This document shows, piece by piece, positions 9,134 through 17,231 of a stretch of 64,000 nt of DNA. The DNA is from Rhodovulum adriaticum (lineage in GTDB: Bacteria; Pseudomonadota; Alphaproteobacteria; Rhodobacterales; Rhodobacteraceae). The translations under genes and the position numbers were made by a program. The notes below the pieces were generated by a model. That model saw only the letters and a list, made by a program, of their open reading frames with translations. It was not told the DNA's origin and did not search any database. The stretch lies in the NCBI RefSeq assembly GCF_004345735.1, contig NZ_SLXL01000001.1, forward strand, positions 319,876-383,875, given 5' to 3'. Positions within the stretch are counted from its first letter, which is position 1, and each line of letters opens with the position of its first letter.

Positions 9134-9982
9134 ATGGATTTTCCAGTGGGGACCTTCGGTCTGCGACACCTTTCGTTTCGTCTTTGCGCTGCGGCCTGTT
9201 TGGCGGCGCTGACCGCCTGTGCGCCCCATGACGGCACGACGGAATTCAACGATCCCTACGAACCCACGAACCGCGCCATCCACGATTTCAACAAGCGCGT
9301 GGACGAGGCGGTGCTGAAACCCCTGTCCCAGGGCTACGGAACCGGCCTGCCCGCCCCCCTGCGCGAGGGGGTGGGCAACTTTGCCTCGAACCTGTCGCTG
9401 CCGGGCAAGGTATTGAACAACTTGCTGCAATTCCGCATCGGCGACGCGATGGAAAACGGCACCCGGTTCTTCGTGAACACGACGCTTGGGGTTGGCGGGC
9501 TGTTCGACCCGGCCACCCCGATGGGCGCCCCCGAGATCGACACCGATTTCGGCGAAACGCTGCATGTCTGGGGTTTTGAGGAGGGCGCCTATCTGGAACT
9601 GCCCCTGCTTGGCCCCTCGACCGAGCGTGATGCGTTCGGGATGGCGGTCGATATCGTGATCAACCCGCTCGAATCGGTGCTGGACGGGGACGAGGCGCGG
9701 ATTGCCCGCGGCGCGCGGCTGTTCTCGCGCTTCAACGACCGGTTCACCTATGCCGGTCTGGTGGACGATTTGCTGTACGGCAGCGCCGACAGCTATGCCA
9801 TCGCCCGGCTCAGTTACCTGCAAAAGCGGCGTCACGATCTGCGGCGCGGCGCGGTGCCCGACTACGACGACCCTTACGCCAGCCCCTATGAAGACCCATA
9901 TGAGGATCCGTATGCGGACCCCTATGCCGATCCTTATGCAGACCCTTACACGGACCCCTACGAGGACCCTTATGAGCAATAG
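9134..9982 (+). CDS. MlaA-like (VacJ) outer-membrane lipoprotein with C-terminal DPY repeat tail
   Basis: 282 residues. The N-terminus has a lipoprotein signal ending in the lipobox LTAC (Cys at about residue 31). The MlaA/VacJ domain follows: NDPYEPTNRAIHDFN, GVGNFASNLSLPGKVLNNLLQ, RFFVNTTLGVGGLFDPA, ETLHVWGFEEGAYLELPLLGPSTERDAFG. MlaA sits in the outer membrane and removes outer-leaflet phospholipid, handing it to MlaC for retrograde transport. The C-terminal 37 residues are nine D-P-Y-X type units plus a final Gln, which is not part of the family fold. The end of the gene overlaps the mlaC-like start by 11 bases. No mlaFED-type ABC genes are present nearby. Confidence 0.92.
   Translation: MDFPVGTFGLRHLSFRLCAAACLAALTACAPHDGTTEFNDPYEPTNRAIHDFNKRVDEAVLKPLSQGYGTGLPAPLREGVGNFASNLSLPGKVLNNLLQFRIGDAMENGTRFFVNTTLGVGGLFDPATPMGAPEIDTDFGETLHVWGFEEGAYLELPLLGPSTERDAFGMAVDIVINPLESVLDGDEARIARGARLFSRFNDRFTYAGLVDDLLYGSADSYAIARLSYLQKRRHDLRRGAVPDYDDPYASPYEDPYEDPYADPYADPYADPYTDPYEDPYEQ
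9869..9976 (+). repeat. tandem 12-nt repeat encoding D-P-Y-X units
   Basis: Nine consecutive 12-base units encode DPYA SPYE DPYE DPYA DPYA DPYA DPYT DPYE DPYE. Codon choice varies between units (cct/ccc/cca/ccg, tac/tat), so the array is not a very recent expansion. The last units supply GAGGA (9962-9966), five bases before the ATG of the next gene, which itself begins inside the array at 9972. Confidence 0.95.
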
Positions 9983-10580
9983 CAGCGCCTCTCGCCGCAG
10001 CTTCCTGGCCGCCAGCCTGGCCGCCGGTGCCAGCCTGGCCCTGACCGGCCCCACCCATGCCCTGACGACACAACAGGCCGCAGCCCTGATCGACCAGGTG
10101 GTGTCCGACATCAATCAGGTCATCAATTCCGGCCGGAGCGAGGCGCAGATGCTGCGCGAGTTCGAGCGGATCTTTGCCCGCTACGGCGACGTTCCGATCA
10201 TCGCGCGTTCTGCCCTGGGGGCGGCGGCGCGCACGGCCAGCGGGGGCCAGATCGCCGCCTTTACCGATGCGTTCAGCGGCTACATCTCGCGCAAGTACGG
10301 GCGCCGCTTTCGCGAATTCATCGGGGGCGAAATCAAGGTGCAGCAGGCCCGCCCCTACAAGAACTTCTTCGAGGTGCGGACGGTGGCCTATCTGCGCGGG
10401 CGCGAACCGCTGGAGGTCATCTTTCTGGTGTCCGACCGCTCTGGTCGCAACCTGTTCTTCAATATCTTCGTCGAAGGCGTGAACATGCTGGCCTCGGAAC
10501 GCACGGAAATCGGCGCGATGCTGGATCAGCGCCGGGGCAATATCGACGCACTGACCGCCGATCTGCGCAAGATGGGCTAG
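9972..10580 (+). CDS. MlaC-like periplasmic phospholipid-binding protein (Tgt2/MlaC family)
   Basis: 202 residues from ATG at 9972, chosen because GAGGA lies five bases upstream and the signal peptide starts there. The N-terminus SASRRSFLAASLAAGASLAL has a twin-arginine motif (S-R-R-x-F-L), so export by Tat is plausible, with cleavage near THA-LTT. The mature part (QMLREFERIFARYGDVPIIA, SGYISRKYGRRFREFIGG, FFEVRTVAYLRGREPLEVIF, FFNIFVEGVNMLASER) matches the MlaC/toluene-tolerance Ttg2 fold. It would shuttle phospholipid between MlaA and an inner-membrane Mla complex encoded elsewhere. It overlaps the mlaA-like gene by 11 bases in another frame. Confidence 0.9.
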   Translation: MSNSSASRRSFLAASLAAGASLALTGPTHALTTQQAAALIDQVVSDINQVINSGRSEAQMLREFERIFARYGDVPIIARSALGAAARTASGGQIAAFTDAFSGYISRKYGRRFREFIGGEIKVQQARPYKNFFEVRTVAYLRGREPLEVIFLVSDRSGRNLFFNIFVEGVNMLASERTEIGAMLDQRRGNIDALTADLRKMG

Positions 10581-10610
10581 GCGGGGCGGCGGACGTCAGT
10601 TCCGCCCCGC
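10581..10610. terminator. possible bidirectional hairpin between convergent genes
   Basis: GCGGGGCGG (10581-10589) and CCGCCCCGC (10602-10610) form a perfect 9-bp stem with a 12-base loop, between the mlaC-like stop and the end of the PBP gene (its stop is inside the loop). No T-run follows on either strand, so intrinsic termination is uncertain. Confidence 0.35.
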
Positions 10611-12782
10611 ACCAAATATCCCCAGAATCTCGTCCAGGATACGTTCGGCCACGGCATCGCCGCTGGGCCCGCCGCGCGCGCCCGGGCGGGTGTCGCGCCG
10701 GGGGGCATCCTGCGGCTGGGGCATGTCCGGCCGATCCTGCGGAACCAGCAGCGGCAGGGGGCGCGGCGGCAGGCCGTCATGCACCCGCGCCATGGTTTCG
10801 TGCCAGATCTCGGCCGGCAGACCGCTGCCGGTCACGCCAGTGAGCGGCGTGTTGTCGTCATAGCCCATCCAGACCCCGGCCACGTAATCGGCGGTAAAGC
10901 CCAGGAACCACGCATCCCGCGCCGCAGAGGTGGTGCCGGTCTTGCCCGCAACCTGCCATCCGGGCAATTGCGCGCGCCGGCCGGTCCCGGCCTCCACCAC
11001 CTGGTGCATCATGTAGACCAGCGACTGCGCGGCATCGCGGGAAATCACCCGTTCGCCCATGCCGCCCTCTTGGCCCATCAGGGCGGTGTCGTCCCCTTTC
11101 AGCCGCAACTCCAGCAGACCATAGGGCGTCACGCTGGACCCGCCGTTCAGGATACCGGCATAGGCGCCGGTCATCTCTATCAGCGTGGATTCCGAGGCGC
11201 CCAACGCCAGCGCAGGCCCCAGTGCCAGATCGCTGTCCAGCCCGAAATCGGCGGCGATGCGGCGCACGTTTTCCCGCCCCACCGATTCGGACACCTTCAC
11301 CGCGGGGATGTTGTAGGAATGGCGCAGCGCCTCTGTCAGGGTCACGCGGCCGTGGAACTTGCGGTCGTAGTTTTCGGGCGAATAGGGGCCAGAGCCGGGC
11401 ACGTCGATGGTGATCGGCTCATCCACAACGGTGGCATTGGGCGAATAGCCCAGGTCCAGCGCTGCGGCATAGACAAAGGGCTTGAACGCCGACCCGGTCT
11501 GCCGCCGCGCCATGGTCGCCCGGTTGAAGCCCCCGATCGCCGTCTTGCGCCCGCCCACCATCGCGCGCACCGCGCCGTCGGCGGACATCACGACCACCGC
11601 GGTTTCGGCCTTGGACCCCTCGCGCACCTTTTCCTGAAAGATATAGCGCACCGCCTCCTCGGCCGCGGCCTGGATCGCGGGATCAAAGGTCGTGCGGATG
11701 ATGACATCCTCTGTCGTGTCACGCGTCAGGAAGTCCGGCCCCCTGCTCATCAGCCAGTCGGCGAAATACCCGCCCGAGCGTGATTCGGCGGCCTCTGACA
11801 GTTGCGCGGGGTTGGCGCGCGCCTGTGCGGCCTGCGCTGCGGTCAGATAGCCCTGATCCTCCATCAGGCCGATAATCAGGTTCGCCCGGTCGCGCGAGCG
11901 TTGCAGGTTGTTGGTCGGCGCATAGGTCGTGGGCGCCTTCAGCAGCCCGGCCAGCATCGCCGCCTCGGCGGTGGACACGCGGTTGGCGGATTTGCCGAAA
12001 TAGCGCTGTGCGGCGGCCTCGAACCCGCGGGCGCCCGCGCCCAGATAGGCGCGGTTCAGATAGATCGTCAGGATCTCATCCTTGGAATATTTCGCCTCCA
12101 TCGCCAGGGCGAACACGGCCTCCTTGGCCTTGCGCCACAGGGTCGTGCGGCGGCAGTCGGCCTCGTAATCGGCCTCGCTGTCCCACAGGTCGGGGTCATA
12201 GGCCACGCCCAGACACAACAGTTTCGCCGTCTGCTGGGTGATGGTGGATCCGCCATGGCCCGACAACGGCCCGCGCCCCTCTGACAGGTTGATGCGGATG
12301 GCCCCGGCAATACCGCGCGGGCTGATGCCCAGATGGCGATAGAACCGCTTGTCCTCGGTGGCGATGACGGCGTGTTTCAGCATCGGGGCCACGGTATTGG
12401 CGGTGATCTGTCCCCCGAACTGTTCGCCGCGCCAGGCAAAGACCTGCCCGTCCCGGTCCAGCAGAGTGACCGATCCGCGCGTGCGCCCGTCCAGCAGCGC
12501 CGTCATCGGCGGCAGCGTTGTGTAGATATAGCCCACCGCCAGCGCCACGATCAGCGCGCCGACCAGGGCCAACCGCGAAAAAAGCCGCCACAACAGGCCG
12601 AAAAGCCAGCCGAACAGCGACCGGAAAAGCCGCAGGACCGGGTTACCACCACGGGTGGGGCGGCGCCGCGCGGGCTTGCGCTTGCGCGTGGGGGCGGGTT
12701 TGCGCCGCGGCGTGGCCTTGGCCTTTTTGGGATAGCGCCGCTCCGCCACCAGGGGGGGTCTTTTCCGGCCCTTGCTGCTCAT
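10596..12782 (-). CDS. bifunctional penicillin-binding protein 1A family (transglycosylase/transpeptidase)
   Basis: 728 residues from ATG at 12782 (MSSKGRKRPP); longer in-frame starts only add unlikely sequence. A very basic cytoplasmic tail (KKAKATPRRKPAPTRKRKPA) precedes one membrane helix near residue 75. The GT51 transglycosylase domain shows EDKRFYRHLGISPRGI and GGSTITQQTAKLL, with IYLNRAYLGAGARGFEAAA. The transpeptidase has the SxxK serine in RQTGSAFKPFVYAA, the SxN in HSYNIPAVK and KTG in VAGKTGTTSAARDAW. It polymerises and cross-links peptidoglycan at the cytoplasmic membrane. A Pro/Arg-rich C-terminal tail ends in ILDEILGIFGAGRN. It is a single gene, convergent with mlaC. Confidence 0.93.
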   Translation of the reverse strand: MSSKGRKRPPLVAERRYPKKAKATPRRKPAPTRKRKPARRRPTRGGNPVLRLFRSLFGWLFGLLWRLFSRLALVGALIVALAVGYIYTTLPPMTALLDGRTRGSVTLLDRDGQVFAWRGEQFGGQITANTVAPMLKHAVIATEDKRFYRHLGISPRGIAGAIRINLSEGRGPLSGHGGSTITQQTAKLLCLGVAYDPDLWDSEADYEADCRRTTLWRKAKEAVFALAMEAKYSKDEILTIYLNRAYLGAGARGFEAAAQRYFGKSANRVSTAEAAMLAGLLKAPTTYAPTNNLQRSRDRANLIIGLMEDQGYLTAAQAAQARANPAQLSEAAESRSGGYFADWLMSRGPDFLTRDTTEDVIIRTTFDPAIQAAAEEAVRYIFQEKVREGSKAETAVVVMSADGAVRAMVGGRKTAIGGFNRATMARRQTGSAFKPFVYAAALDLGYSPNATVVDEPITIDVPGSGPYSPENYDRKFHGRVTLTEALRHSYNIPAVKVSESVGRENVRRIAADFGLDSDLALGPALALGASESTLIEMTGAYAGILNGGSSVTPYGLLELRLKGDDTALMGQEGGMGERVISRDAAQSLVYMMHQVVEAGTGRRAQLPGWQVAGKTGTTSAARDAWFLGFTADYVAGVWMGYDDNTPLTGVTGSGLPAEIWHETMARVHDGLPPRPLPLLVPQDRPDMPQPQDAPRRDTRPGARGGPSGDAVAERILDEILGIFGAGRN

Positions 12783-12880
12783 GTCTGTGCCTGCTGCCTT
12801 TGCTGGTCTTGCGCGCACCATAGCCCGGCCCGGCGGAATTGTGGAGTTCCGCGGGCGCCGCGATTCCCTTTTCCAACTTC

Positions 12881-12925
12881 GCACAAAATTTAGTCAGAGT
12901 TATTCTATTGTGCAAAAATTGTGCA
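12881..12925 (+). promoter_or_regulatory. possible NtrC enhancer region upstream of glnK-amtB
   Basis: Two AT-rich elements with GCAC/GTGC half sites: GCACAAAATTTAGTC at 12881-12895 and GTGCAAAAATTGTGCA at 12910-12925. They only partly match the known NtrC consensus (GCAC-N7-GTGC). Their position, just before the -24/-12-like site and beside PII genes, is what suggests the role. Confidence 0.3.
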
Positions 12926-12940
12926 TTTCGCCCGGCAAAC

Positions 12941-12955
12941 CGGCACCCCTCCTGC
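12941..12955 (+). promoter_or_regulatory. sigma-54-like -24/-12 promoter for glnK-amtB
   Basis: CGGCACCCCTCCTGC carries the invariant GG-N10-GC spacing and keeps GGCAC and TGC of the sigma-54 consensus. The implied start site is about 80 bases before the glnK ATG. Regulation of PII/AmtB by NtrC is general, but in Rhodobacter capsulatus NtrC works without sigma-54, so this remains a motif-based suggestion. Confidence 0.45.
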
Positions 12956-13045
12956 CTGCGTTTCCTTGAGTCCGCCCGCCGCGACCCGCTTGGCTGCCGC
13001 TGTGACATCCCGCAGGGGCACCTGCCAAAACCGGAAGAGGGTTGA

Positions 13046-13387
<342 letters not shown>

Positions 13388-13424
13388 CCCCGCGACGATC
13401 CTCAAGCAAAGGACTAGAAGACAG

Positions 13425-14750
<1,326 letters not shown>

Positions 14751-14787
14751 TCCCGGTTTCCCTTTCCCAACTACCGTGACCAAGACC

Positions 14788-14820
14788 GGCCCGGGCGTTC
14801 GCGCCCGGGCCATTTCTTTT
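14788..14820 (+). terminator. intrinsic terminator after amtB
   Basis: A perfect 10-bp stem, GGCCCGGGCG / CGCCCGGGCC (14788-14797 and 14802-14811), with a TTCG tetraloop, followed by ATTTCTTTT. This is a textbook Rho-independent terminator 37 bases after the amtB stop. Confidence 0.93.
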
Positions 14821-14841
14821 CCGCCTGCGAGAAAAGAATCG

Positions 14842-14865
14842 ACATAACCGGATTTCTAGTTATGT
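14842..14865 (+). promoter_or_regulatory. palindromic operator before the ArsR-family gene
   Basis: ACATAAC (14842-14848) and GTTATGT (14859-14865) are perfect 7-bp inverted arms separated by 10 bases, ending 8 bases before the regulator ATG at 14873. Position and symmetry fit autorepression by the ArsR dimer encoded immediately downstream. Confidence 0.7.
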
Positions 14866-14872
14866 TGGCCGC

Positions 14873-15190
14873 ATGACACTCATCAGCCCCAATGCCCGCG
14901 CCCTGGCCGCCCTTGGCCACGATGCCCGCCTGTCGATCTTTCGCCTGTTGGTAAAGGCCGGCCCGGACGGGCTGCGCGTGGGCGATATCGGCCAGCACCT
15001 GGGCCTGGCGCCCTCGACCCTGGCCCATCACCTGTCCACCCTGGTCGAGGCCGGGCTGGTCCTGCAGACGAAACAGGGGCGCGAGGTGTTCAACAGTGTC
15101 GATTACCCGGCGATGCATGGGCTGCTGGCCTTCCTGACCGAGGAATGCTGCACCGGCATCACCTGCACCCCGCGCGACGACGCGGCCTGA
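14873..15190 (+). CDS. ArsR/SmtB-family metalloregulator with C-terminal Cys-Cys-x4-Cys
   Basis: 105 residues. A winged helix-turn-helix occupies residues about 10-80 (LAALGHDARLSIFRLLV, VGDIGQHLGLAPSTLAHHLSTLVEAGLV, recognition helix STLAHHLSTL). There is no metal-binding ELCV(C) site in the DNA-binding helix. Instead Cys92, Cys93 and Cys98 lie at the C-terminus (TEECCTGITC). This resembles the relocated three-cysteine arsenite/antimonite site described for the Acidithiobacillus-type ArsR, so As(III)/Sb(III) sensing is plausible but inferred. A perfect palindrome sits just before the ATG, and a permease gene follows 41 bases downstream in the same direction. Confidence 0.88.
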   Translation: MTLISPNARALAALGHDARLSIFRLLVKAGPDGLRVGDIGQHLGLAPSTLAHHLSTLVEAGLVLQTKQGREVFNSVDYPAMHGLLAFLTEECCTGITCTPRDDAA

Positions 15191-15231
15191 GTTTTTTACC
15201 CCGAAACAACGACTATTCCGGAGATATGGAA

Positions 15232-16281
15232 ATGACCGACACGACCCTTTCCCCCGCGCGCCCGGCGGCGATCCTGCGGGGGCTGTGGCGCGATCAGCGG
15301 GTGTGGCTGGCGGTGCTGGCGATCCTGGCCGCGCTGCTGGTCGTCGATGCAGGGCAGGCGCTGGACAGCCTGCGCTTTGCCCTGGGGCAACTGGCCCACA
15401 CCGCGCCCTACCTGCTGCTGTCAATCGCGCTGGCCGCCTATGCGGTGGCCACCGGCGCCGACAACCTGATCGCGCGCGCCTTTACCGGGGCGCCGGCGGT
15501 GATGATCCTGCTGGCGGCGCTGGCGGGTGGGCTGTCGCCCTTTTGCTCTTGCGGGGTGATTCCCCTGATCGCCGCGCTGCTGGCGATGGGCGTTCCGCTG
15601 TCGGCGGTGATGGCGTTCTGGCTGGCCTCGCCGATCATGGACCCGTCCATGTTCGCGCTGACCACGGGGGTTCTGGGCCTGGAATTCGCCGCGGCCAAGA
15701 CGCTGGCCGCCATCGGGCTGGGCCTGTTCGGCGGCTGGACCGTGCACCTGCTGGGGCGGGCCGGGAACCTGACCGATCCGCTGCGCCCCGGCATCGGCAA
15801 TGGCGGCTGCGGCGGGCGCAAGGTGCGCGATCCGCAACCGGTTGTCTGGCGCTTCTGGGCGGTGGCGGAACGGCGCGTGAAGTTCCGGCGCGAGGCGCTC
15901 AGCGTCACCCTGTTCCTGGCCAAATGGCTGAGCCTGGCCTTCGTGATCGAAAGCCTGATGCTGGCCTATATCCCGGCCGAAAGCGTGACCGGCCTGCTGG
16001 GTGGCAACGGGCTGGCCCCGATCGCCCTGGGCACCCTGGTTGGCGTTCCGGCCTATCTGAACGGCTACGCGGCGTTGCCGCTGGTGGGCGGGCTGATCGG
16101 TCAGGGCATGTCGCCCGGCGCCGGCATGGCCTTTCTGGTGGCCGGTGGCGTCACCTCGCTGCCCGCGGCGATTGCGGTCTGGGCGCTGGTGCGGCCGCCG
16201 GTGTTCCTGCTGTACCTGGCGCTGTCGCTGTCGGGCGCGTTCACCGTCGGGCTGCTGTTCCAGCTGTGGACGCTGGTCTGA
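15232..16281 (+). CDS. permease of the UPF0718/ArsP-like family
   Basis: 349 residues from ATG at 15232, which has GGAG eight bases upstream; an ATG at 15226 is an alternative. About eight to ten membrane spans. The family motif FCSCGVIPLIAALLAMGVPLS is at about residues 105-125, and a second half carries LGTLVGVPAYLNGYAALPLVGGL. Members include ArsP (methylarsenite/organoarsenical efflux) and YraQ-like proteins. The cysteines of FCSCG are typical. A cytoplasmic loop (GGCGGRKVRDPQP) adds another Cys. Pairing with a Cys-rich ArsR just upstream suggests inducible metalloid efflux, but the substrate is not shown by sequence. Confidence 0.88.
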   Translation: MTDTTLSPARPAAILRGLWRDQRVWLAVLAILAALLVVDAGQALDSLRFALGQLAHTAPYLLLSIALAAYAVATGADNLIARAFTGAPAVMILLAALAGGLSPFCSCGVIPLIAALLAMGVPLSAVMAFWLASPIMDPSMFALTTGVLGLEFAAAKTLAAIGLGLFGGWTVHLLGRAGNLTDPLRPGIGNGGCGGRKVRDPQPVVWRFWAVAERRVKFRREALSVTLFLAKWLSLAFVIESLMLAYIPAESVTGLLGGNGLAPIALGTLVGVPAYLNGYAALPLVGGLIGQGMSPGAGMAFLVAGGVTSLPAAIAVWALVRPPVFLLYLALSLSGAFTVGLLFQLWTLV

Positions 16282-16299
16282 TACAGGCGCAGGCGCGGG

Positions 16300-17061
16300 C
16301 TATCCCATCAGCCCGCGCCGCACCAGGTTCAGCGCGGCGATGGTCAGAATCACCAGCGTCAGCTTGCGGAACCGGTCGGGATGCACGCGGTCCTGTACCC
16401 GCACCCCGGCCGCCATGCCCAACGCCGCGGGCAGCACCAGCGCGGCGGAAAACGGCAGGGTCTGCGCGTTCAGCACGCCGGACCCCAGATGCGCCCCCAC
16501 CAGCATCACCGCCCCGATCAGGAACACCACGCCCTGCACGCGGACCATCTCGATCTTTTCGGTGTTGAAGCTGAGCAGATAGGCGATCACCGGTGGCCCC
16601 CAGACCCCCGAAATCCCGCCGAAGAACCCGCCGACCAGGCCGGTTGCCACCTCGGCCCGGGCGCGGCTGCGGGCGGGCAGGATCAACTGCCGTCCCAGCA
16701 ACTGGCTAAGCGTGAAGGCCGCGATCGGCACCCCCAGCAGCAGGTACATCACCCGGTCGGGCAGCACCGTAACTAGCGGCGCGCTGACCACGATGGCCAG
16801 CATCACGCAGGCGATCAGCCGCCAATACCGTTTCACCGATCCCCAGGCCGCCGCCACCCCCTGCCGGAACGCCTGCGCCACGTTCAGCAGCAGCGTTGCC
16901 AGGATCAGCCCCGCCAGCGCCAGCTCGGCGGTCAGAAAGGTGGACAGCCCGGAAATCAGGATCATCGGCAGGGCAAAGCCCACCGCCCCCTTCACAAAAC
17001 CTGCGAACAGGGCCACGGCCACGGCGGCCGCAAACAGCATGGGTTCGATCCCGAAGATCAT
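16300..17061 (-). CDS. sulfite exporter TauE/SafE family membrane protein
   Basis: 253 residues from ATG at 17061 (MIFGIEPML). About eight hydrophobic spans. The first half carries GFVKGAVGFALPMILISGLSTFL, and the second TGLVGGFFGGISGVWGPPVIAYLL, the two G-rich repeats typical of TauE/SafE (DUF81). Members export sulfite, sulfoacetate or other small organic anions; the substrate here is unknown. It is a single gene, convergent with the ArsR/permease pair and divergent from mcd. Confidence 0.88.
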   Translation of the reverse strand: MIFGIEPMLFAAAVAVALFAGFVKGAVGFALPMILISGLSTFLTAELALAGLILATLLLNVAQAFRQGVAAAWGSVKRYWRLIACVMLAIVVSAPLVTVLPDRVMYLLLGVPIAAFTLSQLLGRQLILPARSRARAEVATGLVGGFFGGISGVWGPPVIAYLLSFNTEKIEMVRVQGVVFLIGAVMLVGAHLGSGVLNAQTLPFSAALVLPAALGMAAGVRVQDRVHPDRFRKLTLVILTIAALNLVRRGLMG

Positions 17062-17231
17062 CGCAGGCGTTTTCCTTCCTTCGCCCCCGGCTATATCGTG
17101 GATCGAACGACGCCGCAGCGCAAAATCGCGAACGACATTATGCTTCAATACACCTTGCCCGTTTGAATTTTTGTTGCGCTGCACCTGCAAAGGCCCTATG
17201 CCAGCCCAAGCCCGAACGAAGGAGATATCCC

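Noticed and set aside
10581-10610. Hairpin claimed as a strong terminator of mlaC
   Set aside because: Although the stem is perfect, no T-run follows on either strand, so it is listed only as a low-confidence feature.
16300-17190. Longer start for the TauE/SafE protein (43 extra residues)
   Set aside because: The added stretch is non-hydrophobic and covers the mcd leader; the ATG at 17061 starts directly before the first span.
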